From NCBI GenBank assembly GCA_033085395.1, contig MU853193.1:62001-126000 (forward strand): a stretch of DNA of 64,000 nt, given 5' to 3'. This DNA is from Xanthoparmelia taractica. Taxonomy: Eukaryota; Ascomycota; Lecanoromycetes; Lecanorales; Parmeliaceae. The first letter of the stretch is position 1, and each line of letters begins with the position of its first letter. Made by a program: the position numbers and the translations under genes. The notes under the pieces were generated by a model, which searched no databases, was not told the origin of the DNA, and was given only the letters and a program-made list of their open reading frames with translations. Below are positions 10,244-21,434 of this stretch, piece by piece.

Positions 10244-11125
10244 ATGCCCGTAGGTCTGACCTTTGCCAACGCTGGTCTGCTAGCTGCTTACACCGAGCCA
10301 GGCGTATCATTCCATCTTTCTCCAAGATCAAGATGTCCGACTAATAGGTTAGTCAACCGTCTTCCTACGAGGCTGCTGCTTGCTTAGCACGTCCTGATCC
10401 CATACAGGCAATTTCGCCCTCCTTCCCCTCCGGACTCGCACCCGTGGACCAGCCTACCCTCTCCCTGCCTTGGCTCATGGTACCTCCGAGCTTGAAATCG
10501 ATCCAGACAGCGAATCATACGACTCTCTAGATGAAGTCCTCTCCCTTTTCCGAGCAAATACATTTTTCAGAAACTTCGAGATCAAGGGACCGGCAGATCG
10601 TCTACTCATCTATGGCATACTGTTCTTGAGCGAGGCCTTGGGGAAGATCAAGCCGACTATGGGAAGGAAGGAGGCAGAAAAGGTACGTTTATCCACCCAG
10701 AGCGAACGCAAAAGGTGCGGTGTTCAGGCTACGTATTTAGATATAGAGGGCAGTGTTGTTGAACGTCAATGATTTAGGCACTGCTGAATGCAGCGTTGGA
10801 TCAATTTGCCATTCCAGGAGATGCGACCTTCCCACTGAACCAGGCATTCGAAGCGCCGAGAGATCGACAGGATGCGGAGGTTCTGCGACAGCAAGTCTTG
10901 CTCAATATACATTAACATAGCAAACCTTTCTTACGAGATCTAGGTATCTGTCTCAAGTGAGGCAAGAACTGGCAATGCGATTACTAGCGCGTGTGTATGC
11001 AGATGGCAATACACCGTCAAAGGTGAGCGTCTTCATCCATTCGCTGTGGATTTGGGTCGGTACTGATAATATAATAGTGGTGGCTAAGTTTTACGAAACG
11101 TAAATTCATGGGCAAATCGCTGTAG
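10244..11125 (+). CDS. ARPC3: Arp2/3 complex subunit 3 (ARPC3, p21)
   Basis: Six exons: 10244-10249, 10302-10347, 10408-10682, 10778-10890, 10944-11022 and 11078-11125; the sum is 567 nt, giving 188 residues, the usual ARPC3 length. Recognisable family segments are MPAYHS, GNFALLPLRTRTRGPAY, LFRANTFFRNFEIKGPADR, LIYGILFLSEAL, and the C-terminus PSKWWLSFTKRKFMGKSL. ARPC3 links Arp2/3 to nucleated actin branches, at cortical patches in fungi. Exon 1 holds only two codons (ATG CCC). Intron 4 (10891-10943) uses a GC donor (gcaagt) with a tag acceptor, a rare but known GC-AG intron; without it the conserved YLSQVRQEL would be out of frame. Confidence 0.93.
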
Positions 11126-11728
11126 TAGCTCGCTATAGGATCCATCAGTCTATATCCAATTTTTTTTCCAAGAGATTGAAGACCCTTGTACTTACGTATA
11201 AGCCTAGCGCTCCAAAATCCCGAGCGTAGCATTGGTCTCCCGCCGGAGAAACACCTCTACCGCTGAGATGCATTCTTTACTTGCCAACAAGGTAGGTTCA
11301 GACAATTCCTTCAACGTACATTTAGATATTGTGGACAACCTAGTTCGGCGTCACGCTCGATATGGCTGGACGAACGCTCAAGAGATGAGCTTTGTTGAAA
11401 ACCGTCGCCTAGAATGCGCAGCCCTCCCCAGCCAGACAACGTCATAATACGCGAGGAAGGCAGTGCTTTCACCGCTCTGGTTACTGATCGTACAGGCAAG
11501 GCCGTCTCAATACGCGGCACCTTGCTCCAACGCTCGCGTAGCATAGCTTTGACCACTGACCATATAGTGATGGCTTCCTTTGATGAATGCCCTTGCGTGC
11601 GAAGGTCAGTTGGGGCCACAGGTGCAAGGGGTGAGATTCTAAATGCGAAGCAAGGGGGATCTTCAAAAGCTCTTATGCTCTGCACATAAAGTAGGGCGAT
11701 CGGCCTGATCAGTAATCGCCTTATTCTC
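11126..11728. other. Intergenic with a short open frame
   Basis: About 600 bp. A plus-strand frame at 11414-11689 (91 codons, MRSPPQPDNVIIRE) overlaps a minus-strand frame of similar size; neither resembles a known protein. The region probably holds the ARPC3 3' UTR and the promoter of the next gene. Confidence 0.4.
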
Positions 11729-12908
11729 ATGGCTTCTCTAAGCGATCACTTGAGAACGCTCCCCTCGGAATTGCGGCAGCATGTCTACTCTTACTTGTTT
11801 TTCGATGACGGAGACACAACAGTGCTGATCAGACAGAAGCACAATGTTACCATCGAGTCTCCCAATAGCGAATGGCTACCTAACATGCTCAAATTGGCTG
11901 AAGATCCAGTATATGTTGCTCGCCGTCGACAGAAGCCCTCTGCGGTCTGGCCCGACGAGATTGAAGAAGCATTTTTCCAGGGTATTTGAAATGATACCCT
12001 CAGCGCATCGAAGCTGACCTCCTTTACTAGCTTTACGCTGGACGCGCGAAGAGCATCCTCTGAGCGGTCGCAAAGTGAATGGGAGATCACCCAATGAGAT
12101 CATATCCGGACTTATCTACGAGCTTACGGGACAAGAGAAATGCCGAAAGGCGGTATCGAGCCATATCCAAGTATTGAAAGTGTTCTTATGTGAGAGAGAG
12201 CGTAGGACTAGGATAATGAAATATCTCGGTTCGAAGCAGGCTACCGGAGTGGCCAATTCCACGCCAGGCCCGTCAATTTTCAACGATAACACCGCATGGA
12301 AATTAGAAGAATTTCGCTTACCCCATTGTCCCACCACCTTCGCCCAGATCGTCCTCTCTCTTAGCCTCGTCAACCATTTCTACAGAACCGAGTGCTTGTT
12401 TCACCTAGCATCATACACACGTTTCGACTTTGGATCAGACCGCCAAGCCCTCCAGCATTTTTGTAGTACCGCGCCTGCAGATTTACTCGCCTCGATGCGC
12501 CACGTGCGTGTCACGTTGGTCGAAGGCTATATGCCTGTATTGCCCGAATGGCCGGATCTTCGGACTCTCGCTATTGATCTGTGGCCGCGAAATCCAGTGC
12601 GCCCGCATCCGAAGGAGGACAGAGCATGGGGCACGCAGACAGAGGCACTCTTAGGTCACTTGGGGAGCGTCGTGGCGGCGATGGCCAGGATCACACTGGA
12701 GATGAGATGGGCTGCGGATTGTGAGAGGTTTGAGCGGGAATACGTAGGAAAAGGGCGGTGGAGACAAGTGGGTACAGTTGATGAGAACGGTGCTTCGGAT
12801 CTCAAGGGTGGATTTCGTCGTAGGCGTTACGAAATGGAGAGGACCGCTGTGAAAGTGGCAGAAACGGAAAAGGAACCAGCGTCTGCGTTGGGCGGGCTTG
12901 TCGTTTGA
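11729..12908 (+). CDS. F-box-like hypothetical protein
   Basis: Two exons, 11729-11981 and 12031-12908, give 1131 nt and 376 residues. The intron (gtattt...actag, 49 nt, phase 1) joins FFQ to ALRWTREEHPLSG, restoring one frame across both parts. The N-terminus SDHLRTLPSELRQHVYSYLFF resembles the first helices of fungal F-box-like domains (LP-x-E-[LI]-x3-[VI]-x-x-YL). The rest has no repeats, membrane segments or signal peptide; the middle reads as a leucine-rich alpha/beta region (YMPVLPEWPDLRTLAIDLWP), as in many fungal F-box proteins that compute distances along a domain, and the end is basic. If the F-box is real, the protein would act as an SCF ubiquitin-ligase adaptor; this is inference. 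No partner genes sit beside it. Confidence 0.65.
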
Positions 12909-13094
12909 AAGTCTCGTGTTGTGGCGAAGAATGATAAAGGTATTTTGTTCGTTTTATCTCAAGCGCAGCTGTGTGTACCAAGACTTCTTTAATGACAGAA
13001 AGCTCTCGGGATTTTCCACGGTTTAATATGAGAATACGAAACTCGAGGTCTCCTTATAATGGAAATATGGCAATCAACATTCGCGAGACATCAA

Positions 13095-13580
13095 ACCATA
13101 CCTATATTGGGCCTAGCTTTCGGCTTTTCATCGGGGAATCGTAGGGATACGGGACTCGAATGTCATGCGAAACCTGAAATGGGTTAGTGTCGAGGCCGTG
13201 AAAACATCCTGGAAGAACACGGAAGTCAACGCTCACGGCGCTCAGAAACCGCAAAAGACCTCAATTGGGAATAGGCTCGGGGTTTCATCGGGGGAATATA
13301 GCAATAAATGTCATGCGCAACCCGAAATGGACTAGTGTCGAAGCCCTTTTTGAACATGAAGGAGACACCTGTTGCACACGGAAGTCAACACTGGCCCCCT
13401 CGAGAACCTCGATGAGGCTTAGCTTTCGGAGATACCTCGGGGGAATATAGGAATAAGGAAAAAGGACGCTCGGGAGCTTGTACCGAAAGCTCGATTGGGC
13501 TTAGTCTTCGGGGTTTCATCGGCGGAATATAGGGATACGAAAATCAATCAGTCTCGAGAGCCTCGATTAAGTATAGCCTT
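13095..13580. repeat. Degenerate tandem repeat array
   Basis: The 940 bp between the F-box-like gene and NOP2 contains four to five diverged copies of a unit with the order: ttgggcctagctttcgg, tttcatcggggaatataggg, then (in the two longer copies) tgtcatgcgcaacccgaaatgg and acacggaagtcaac. Copies begin near 13099, 13258, 13408, 13489 and 13561. The first two are full-length (about 150-160 bp) and the others are truncated. No protein is encoded. The rest of the gap (12909-13094 and 13581-13844) holds nothing recognisable. Confidence 0.6.
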
Positions 13581-13844
13581 CTATTTCTCTATTTCTCGCA
13601 AATCAAAAAATGAAATTATGCTGTGCGGGGGGATGGTCAATGCATATGAGTGGTCTCCGGGACACTACCTTTGCACGGGTGGAGAAGGGACCAAGTTGCC
13701 GAGAAATAACTGGATAGGAGAGGGCGATTCAAGGGAGCCTCGAAATCGAATAGACAACGACGGATTTTTGAAAGCATTATAGGTGCGATGTACAAGACGT
13801 GAAATTTTTTTTGCTATGCTACCTAGTACGAACACGAGGTGCTT

Positions 13845-16028
13845 TCACTCGCGGACCAGGATTCGTGAATACCTCTTGACGCCATTCGAGGCAGCAGTGG
13901 CAACTTTTGATGAACCATTGACAGTCGCTGTACCATTGGTCATCTCCTTTTTCTCCATGGGCTTGACGTGACTGTCTGCATTTTTCTTCCCAGTCACCGC
14001 CTTGGGATCGATCCCTTTCCTCCTCAGGCGATTCCTCCTTGCCTTCTCTATGTATATCTCATCTTCCGAGTCATCAAAGCCGCCGAAAGGTTGCTCCTCT
14101 TCTTCATTGTCTGTTGCGACCGGCGTCTTATCTGCTGTATCTAATGAGTTGTCATTATGAGCCCCGTTCGCTACTCCCCCTTTCGTTGACATGTTTGGCG
14201 AGGGCCCCGTCTTCTTGAACTTGCTGACGAAGAACCCGTCAACATTGTAAGCGTGTGGATAGAATCGCTTCGCCATCTTCATCTTCGGATTGAATTGCTT
14301 GCCCATGTAGCTCACAAAGCCATCCACGCCAAAAGTCAAGCCGGTTTCTACAAGCTTGACGTTTGGTCGTTTCTTGAGAGCGTACTGCACGACCTGTTCG
14401 TTCTCCTCAATGGAGACGCTGCAAGTCGAGTAAATTATGTAGCCTCCAGTCTTACTCGCATGGTCGACAGAGTCAATGGCGCAGAGTAGCAGTTGCTTCT
14501 GCAGGTGCGGCAGTTGCATGAAGTCTTTTTCCGTTTTGTTCGTCTTGACGCTAGGATCTTTGGCGATGACCCCTGTACCAGAACACGGAGCATCGAGCAG
14601 TACGCGATCGAAGCCGCCTATCACTCTTGGGAATTCTCTAGCGTCGTAGTTGCAAACAATGGTATTTTTGACGCCGAGACGGTGGATATTGCCTATCAAA
14701 GCTTTGGTTCTGCCTTTGTTACTATCATTTGCGAAGATGCTGCCGGTGTTTTTCATCAGGGCGGCGATATAAGTAGTCTTTCCACCAGGAGCTGCGGCCA
14801 TATCCAGGATCCTTTCGTGTTCTTGAGGGGCGAGAGCCATGACTGGGAGAAACGAGGAAGCCGCCATGATGATGTATTGGCCAGCAAGATACTCTGGCGT
14901 GGCCCCCAATGGCACTTGACTCTCAAATACCTGCAATCCGACTTTCGACCATTTACCAACAGGCTCGAGAGTCACGCCTCTATTGATGAGCGACTGCGCC
15001 AGCTCTCGGCGATGGGTTCGGATGGTGTTTGTGCGGATGACGACGGGACGTGGAGATTCGTTAGCTTCGAAAAATGCGAACGCTTCTCGGGGTGTGAAGA
15101 GGTTGAAGAGCTTCTCGGCAAGGTAGGAAGAGTAGCCATAGTAAAGACAGGCATCTTTAATGAATTGGGCTGTGTACTCGGCACGAGATCGACCTGGCTC
15201 AGCCAATCTTGAGAAACCATCGAGTATGCGAATCGTGTCTGTAATCCTTGAGCGCAATAGCTGTAGGTCTGGTGCCAGTCTTGAGGCTGGGCCAGCATCT
15301 TCATCCTCATCGTCTAGCACATTCAGCCGGTCACCGTCGACATTAGTTTGCAAAGCTGCTTCTTGGAGCTCAAGTTGCGCCTCGGCTGCTTCTTCCTCTT
15401 GCTCCTCATCTAATCGCCTGGAGAGCCCCGCGATGTTCGCAGCGGTAAGCTTCTCTTCAGCGTCAGACTCATCTTCATCCTCCGAAAATCTCGCCTTCTC
15501 TTGCTGTGGGTCTGAGTCATACACTGATGATCCAGACCCCAGAAACTCATCCCCAAGGCCCTCCCCATCTTCTGTCAAGCCTTCTTCCTCTCCACCAAAC
15601 GGGCTTGCACCCTCACCGTCCTCCCCTCCTCCTGAATCCGTCGCTTCATCGTCGGGGCTAATTCCCTCGTCGCCATCTCCCAATAAATCCGCCGTATCAT
15701 CGTCTGAGCTTTCTTCCTCGTCTTGAAGCGCACCAGACATGACAGCGTCAGCCATGCTCATTCCTTTCCCTCCTTTTCTGCCTTTCTGGGCCTTGCCGAA
15801 GCTATTTGCGAACTTCCCCTTCGTAGCATGCTTAAGACCTGAATTTGCGGCGCGATTATACGCTGGATTGGCAGGTGTAGGCACTTTAATCTCTCCCGAT
15901 GCTTTTCTCTTTTTCCCTCTTGCAGAATAGTCGAACTCTCCAGCTTTGCGTTTCTTTAGGGGGGAAATGCGAGACTCGTCTAAGGGTGGCGGCGGGCCCT
16001 GCTTCTTCATGCGGCGACCTACTCCCAT
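13845..16028 (-). CDS. NOP2: 25S rRNA (cytosine-C5)-methyltransferase, nucleolar protein 2
   Basis: A single-exon gene of 727 codons. It starts MGVGRRMKKQGPPPPL, the standard fungal NOP2 start, followed by a Lys-rich nucleolar segment and a long acidic stretch (about residues 100-250). The RsmB/NOL1 methyltransferase core spans about residues 290-610: SAM-binding motif AAAPGGKTTY (411-420), DAPCSGTG with C482 in the active site, and STCS with the releasing/catalytic C536. NOP2 methylates the large-subunit rRNA and is needed for 60S assembly in the nucleolus. The C-terminal tail is Lys/Asp-rich and variable. All catalytic residues are present and the length is normal. The complementary strand carries long Ser-rich frames that are shadows of the acidic region. 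Confidence 0.95.
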   Translation of the reverse strand: MGVGRRMKKQGPPPPLDESRISPLKKRKAGEFDYSARGKKRKASGEIKVPTPANPAYNRAANSGLKHATKGKFANSFGKAQKGRKGGKGMSMADAVMSGALQDEEESSDDDTADLLGDGDEGISPDDEATDSGGGEDGEGASPFGGEEEGLTEDGEGLGDEFLGSGSSVYDSDPQQEKARFSEDEDESDAEEKLTAANIAGLSRRLDEEQEEEAAEAQLELQEAALQTNVDGDRLNVLDDEDEDAGPASRLAPDLQLLRSRITDTIRILDGFSRLAEPGRSRAEYTAQFIKDACLYYGYSSYLAEKLFNLFTPREAFAFFEANESPRPVVIRTNTIRTHRRELAQSLINRGVTLEPVGKWSKVGLQVFESQVPLGATPEYLAGQYIIMAASSFLPVMALAPQEHERILDMAAAPGGKTTYIAALMKNTGSIFANDSNKGRTKALIGNIHRLGVKNTIVCNYDAREFPRVIGGFDRVLLDAPCSGTGVIAKDPSVKTNKTEKDFMQLPHLQKQLLLCAIDSVDHASKTGGYIIYSTCSVSIEENEQVVQYALKKRPNVKLVETGLTFGVDGFVSYMGKQFNPKMKMAKRFYPHAYNVDGFFVSKFKKTGPSPNMSTKGGVANGAHNDNSLDTADKTPVATDNEEEEQPFGGFDDSEDEIYIEKARRNRLRRKGIDPKAVTGKKNADSHVKPMEKKEMTNGTATVNGSSKVATAASNGVKRYSRILVRE

Positions 16029-16836
16029 GACTGCGATAGTATACTCTTGTATGGCTGTACTTTTGTAAGCTCGAAGCCGTCAGACTATCCTTGCTCAAGA
16101 TCCGAAAAAAAAGGTCGTGCGATAAGGCTGTCCTTTATCTTAGTGGCTTGGCAGTAGAATAAAGGAAGACAGAAATCTGCCCCCAAGCTCATTGTAATAT
16201 TCTAGCCTGTAATCTAACAATACTACCTTACATAACCAAAAGGTCAATCAAATGAATTACTGGTGATTCATCTGTTACGGGTATATTATGCTCAGGATAT
16301 TACTTCGTTATGCTGCTCACCCGAGGCTGCCGCTTTAAGGGTGCGGGCTGGGTGTGAAGCAGGAGGGACTTAGAGGAGCGGAGAAGTGCTTTAGCACTTA
16401 AGGATCATGATACTGTTGTGGATAGGATCAATGAAAAGCAACCATACACCCAATCTTTTTTGCGAGGCTAGTCAATCATCTTTTTTCATCGCTTTGAGGG
16501 TGCAGCTTAGGTGACAAGGGGTGTCATATCTCTTTACTGTTGATCAGGACTCCGGCCCAACGAGTACCTTATCTATACGTGGTTTCTTGGAGGTGACCCA
16601 GAGTCTCACAGGCTGAACAATGAATTTTAAGGCGCCCTGCCGTTGTGATTACCTTGCATCTGGGCCACTAAGGTAGTTACAGACCATGCACTCAGAGCGG
16701 TGAGGGCTCCTTTCGGCTAGACTGGTGCGGCTGAGACTAAGGTAGTGAATCCTTGTGTCAGCGGTTATTATATGACTTTCCCTCCTCTCTCTCTCTTCCT
16801 CCCTCCCTTTCCCTCATTATTATTCAAACAGTCATC
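16029..16836. other. Divergent promoter region between NOP2 and the calpain gene
   Basis: About 800 bp with no open frame of interest. A pyrimidine-rich tract (cctcctctctctctcttcctccctccc) at about 16782-16812 lies just upstream of the calpain start, a common feature of fungal core promoters. Nothing else was recognised. Confidence 0.5.
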
Positions 16837-19800
16837 ATGTCAGTTGCTGACTCTGACGCTGAGAGGAGGCTAGATTCACAATCTCATCTTCCATCTAAGA
16901 AGACCAGTAAGGATGTTCCTGCTCAGCAAAGCATTGATAAATTTTGGAAGAGATTTACGACCAAGAATCCTGGCAAGCTCTTCACAGTCCTTCCAGATAA
17001 TCTCTATGCCAAACGAGCTGCCGTTCAAGCCTCTCGGAATGCTGGCACCCTCAACAATGCAATCGCGTCGTACGAACAAGCTGCCGCAACATGCAAGGCT
17101 AAGGTTGAGAAGATAGTACAAGATTGCCGGAGACTGAATCAAAAGTACAAAGATGCACACTTCGATATCGAATTCGATTTTAGGCAGTGGCAATCGTACC
17201 AACGCACCGAGGACTGCCTGGTAGCACTCAGCGCGGATCATGTGCACCTTAGACCTATGTCAGTCAAACGGATTGAGGTATGCCAGGGAATGGCTTTTGA
17301 ATCCCCATGCTACTGTACCGGCCTGGCTGCGGTTAATATTTGCCAAGGATATCTTCGACGAGCCTCACTTCTACATCGACGGCATAACCGCAAATGATGT
17401 TCGCCAGGGGAGGGATGGTGATTGCTGGTTCATGTCCTCCATATGCACACTGAGTAATAAACCGGATCTGCTTGAAAAGGTGTGCGTTGCCAGGGACGAG
17501 AAAGTCGGGGTCTATGGTTTCGTATTCCATCGTGGTATGCTCGAAACTCGAAAGAACGAGACGCACTTTTACTGATACAAAGTAAGATGGCGAGTGGATA
17601 TCTGAGGTTGTTGATGACAACCTCTACTTGACCAAAGAGGATTTTCACGAGTCTTTTTCGGAACGATACGACTGGCTAAAAATTGACATGCCTAATCCGG
17701 ATGACGAATATCAAAGAGTCATGCAAACAGGCTCAAAAGCACTCTACTTTGCTCAGTGCAGAGATCAGAATGAGACATGGCTCCCTCTGCTAGAAAAAGC
17801 CTATGCTAAAGCCCATGGTGATTACGGTGCCATTGAAGGCGGTTGGTCAGTCATGATTTCTATTGAATGATTTCCCTATCCTGAACGAATAAGGAGTCTT
17901 GAGACACATCCCGAGATATGTCGCTCGTTAAACAAGTCTCGGAGCTTAACTGTCTTTCACAGAGAGAAATACTGACTCCGAAACCTTACAGGGTTGGGTA
18001 AGACAAAGACAGTTCTTCGGTCTGTTTCCAGCTCATATATATCGCGCAGAGAAGGATTAGAAGATTTGACTGGCGGTGTCACGTCCGAGTTGTTCGCTGC
18101 CGATATTCTCGACAAGGACAAATTTTGGGCCGATGAGTTGATGAACGTCAACAAACTTTTCCTCTTCGGACTGGCTCAGATGGGTGGCAAGTACGGGGAG
18201 AGAAGAGGAATCATCGAGAAGCACGCTTATTCGATAATGGAAGCAAGGGAGCTGGAAAATTTTCGCTTGTTGAAGATAAGGTATATTCCGGTGCCCCCAG
18301 ATTTTAGATAAGAAGTTGTGTATAAACCTCACATAATTCAGCTCGTGATGGTGCCGCTAAAGTCGCTATTAAGAATCTTCGGTCACTAACGCAAAGCATA
18401 GGAACCCGTGGGGCAAGAAGGAGTGGGATGGTCCTTGGAGTGATGGGTCCGAGGAATGGACGCCTGATCGCATACGCAGGCTTAACCACCAATTCGGCAA
18501 CGACGGCGTTCGTTACACCTTTGTTTGGACTTAACGTTAGACTCATTGTCTTCTAGGTATTTTGGATCTCGTACAAGGACCTTCTCAAACATTTCCAGCA
18601 CATTGACCGCACTCGACTTTTCGACGCCGAATGGTCTGTCACTCAGCACTGGACCAGTGTGAATGTTCCTTGGTCCGTCAATTATCTAGATACGCATTTC
18701 AGAATATGTCTTTCCAAAGCCAGCCCCGTTGTCATAGTGCTTTCCCAGGTGAAACCTGTCATAGGATGAGTGAAACCTGGCTAATCCTCCTATAGCTTGA
18801 TGACCGTTACTTCCAGGGCCTGACTGGCCAATATTCCTTTCAACTGCAGTATCGATTGCACAAGGACGGCGAAGCTGAATATATTGCACGAAGTAAACCT
18901 TCATACTTCATGAACCGATCAGCGACAACAGAGCTAGATCTTGAAGCTGGCCGATATCTTGTGATGATCAAAATTACTGCTTCTAGGGACAAATCAATGA
19001 CAACACCAGAAGAAATCGTGAAGAAGATTTGCCAAACACGCCCAGAAAAGCTGATGGCTGTAGGCCTAAGCTATGACCTCGCACACGCCAAAGGTCATCT
19101 CAAAGACAGTGAACTGGAACACAAAGAGCGCCTTCGGAGAGAACGACGTGATAAGAGAAGACTGAAGGCCAGAAAAAACTTTGAAGCGCAAAGAAAGGTA
19201 GATAAAAAGGAGAAGCTGAGGCGGCTGCGTTTGGAGGCCAAAGAAAAAGCTAAAAGGGGCAAAAAAGGCGAAGATGATCTGGATATTGACGGCGGAATCG
19301 AGATCTCAATTAAAGTTGGCGAAAGCACGCTGAAACCGACCAACCGTCAGAGTGCAGATGATGCTGTAGGTGGTAGCAGAGTCGTGTCACAGGAAGGGAC
19401 CAGTAAACAACTGAAGATCACAGTCGAAGCTTCCGATAAAGTTGACGGTACAAAAGGTGGCGATCAAGTAACGAGTGGCGAGACTGAGCAGCCCATAGAA
19501 GGTGGAGATAAGGAGGCGGAAGATGCCAAGCGAGCGCTGGAGGAAACCAAAGATAAAGACGAGGGCAAAGGGAAAAGAGATGAGGGCGCAACACCTGCGA
19601 CATCCGCCGAAAGCAGTGCTGCAATAGAAGGTAGCGATAAGCCTGAAGGTCAGCCCAGCGTTGCTACGGTTACGGGCGAAAAGGTCACGGATACTAAAGT
19701 TACCACCGAAACAGAAGGAGATGCAGGAGGAAATGCAGATCGATCCAACGTGGTTGAAACCGACATGCAATTTCAAAATCTCACGCTCGATAACATTAGC

Positions 19801-20184
19801 GACGACGGCCTCAGCTGGAACAGCGATATTGATGCACCTTCTGGCAGTCCTTCTGAGACTAATTCAGATTCAGATTCAGACACAGATACGGATGAACCAG
19901 CACCGTCTCCCACAAAGGACCAAATGGCCGACGATCCTGCAAATGACCCGTGGAACGCAGTATGCGTTTTTGGGCTGCGTGTTTACTCGAAAGGTTCGCA
20001 AGCCGAGATCGAAGTCGTCAGGAAACAGGATGGTGGAGATTCTGTTGAGAGCAAGAAGCTCGACGTGGACGATCAAGCAGCAGACGCGACGAAGAAGCTG
20101 CAGAAGGGTAGCGCTAGGGAAGAAGCACAGCTGGAGACTGTAGGTACCGCGCCGGCATGGGATGGGGAATCGAAGCAAGGCTAG
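16837..20184 (+). CDS. Calpain-family cysteine protease
   Basis: Exons: 16837-17277, 17348-17534, 17588 to about 17850, about 18049-18280, 18402-18507, 18557-18748 and 18796-20184. All joins are GT/AG and frame-consistent except the one between exons 3 and 4 (after GAIEGGW, before EGLEDLTGGV), which I could not fix. The calpain triad is complete: Cys in GRDGDCWFMSS (about residue 173), His in IIEKHAYSIM, Asn in RNPWGKKEWDGPW. A C2-like domain (VVIVLSQLDDRYF, GQYSFQLQYRLHKDGE) follows, then a highly charged tail of about 250 residues, first KR-rich coiled coil (KERLRRERRDKRRLKARK), then acidic/Ser-rich, ending with a conserved patch (DPWNAVCVFGLRVYSK). Calpains are calcium-responsive regulatory proteases. 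I place the start at 16837 (MSVADSDAE) because the upstream in-frame ATG lies in the promoter pyrimidine tract. Confidence 0.85.
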
Positions 20185-21434
20185 ACGCAGAGTCGCACCT
20201 GGACAAGCGAGAATGATGGTTTAGATCAAAACCCCAATCGTCGACGGCAGATTGTCCGCGACTGAACGACGCTGTTGGTTACTATTGTTAGAGCGTTGCA
20301 TGTTTCTATCAAATGCATGAGACATATGAGACATGTTCTTGTCCGATGAAGCGGGTGACTTCTCGTAGCTTCTGAAAAGTGGGAATCAGGTAGCAGCAGG
20401 ATCACCTTCCTTCGCGCGCGACGATCACCCAGGTCGCGCGCCAATAGGGCGGCGCTCACCCGATCCCTAATTGGGGGTGAGGCCGGGGCAGATTCCTATC
20501 TTCTTGGCACAACAGCAAGTTGATGCAGCACCATACCATGACCACCCTCGGCATCTCTACGCAGAGGGGTGCTGGACTCCTGTTGTGGCGGACTTCATGT
20601 ACGAAAATGGTTGCATGAATACTGGTTAGAAATAATGGGTGGAGGAACATCTCAGTCTATTTCACTGCTATCACTACTACCGGAGCGTGATCTAATAATC
20701 AACTCTCACCCCTAAGCATGCATCAATTTGGGGACAGGTAAATGCAGTCAATTGGTACTGCGTAGTCGCGATTTTGAGGCGGTGATTCTGACCTAAGTTC
20801 GCCTGTTCTCAGTGTTTCCAGGTACTCTACGGAGTAGTCCGATCCGTTTTCTGCTTCTCGCCCCACCATCACAACTCAGCCGATGCAACCTCGACTGTAA
20901 ACTTATTACCCCTTTTTTGTTTCAGCGGAAATTGCCTCAAAGCAAAACAAGAAACCTCCACACACCTCTACGTATCGCAAGTCCTAAGGCGTTAAGGTCC
21001 TACACCCCTAGCATCGCTCAAACCACTGAGTTTTCCTATCAATCTTCTACGAGGCTTCAGCTCCTTAAAATCCTGGCATTCATGGAGGGTTGCAATTGCC
21101 TGCCCATCATGCGAAGATGTGGCACAATCTGCAGCCACTCTTGTCAGCAACTCGGAGATTTGTCCAGAGCCCTGTAGTAATGTGCCTATTCCGAGATGAA
21201 CCTGTCTCCACCACACCCAACTCCTCCTTCAAAAGACATGTCTTTTCTGATTTTTGGAAGATCACCGCAGCGTTACCGCTGCGCCTCCTCGTGTTTCATT
21301 TTAATATGTCCGTGTCACTTTCGACAGCAGACTCAAACTCATGAGAAATTACTCATCGTGTTTGGGAAATTCCACAACTCTTCTCCTTCAGCAATTTCCA
21401 TAAGATCTTGCTTGAATTCTCTGTTCTGGAGCCG
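20185..21434. other. Intergenic, no confident gene
   Basis: About 1.25 kb between two plus-strand genes. A plus-strand frame at 20812-21177 (121 codons) overlaps a minus-strand frame and has no recognisable motif. The part near 21200-21430 is probably promoter and 5' UTR of the next gene. Confidence 0.4.

Noticed and set aside
15160..15726. Long plus-strand Ser-rich open frame
   Set aside because: It is the antisense of the acidic (Asp/Glu) stretch of NOP2; Ser runs are the expected shadow.
19387..20178. Several open frames on both strands in the calpain tail
   Set aside because: The sense frame ends with a conserved calpain patch; the others are by-products of a charged, repetitive composition.
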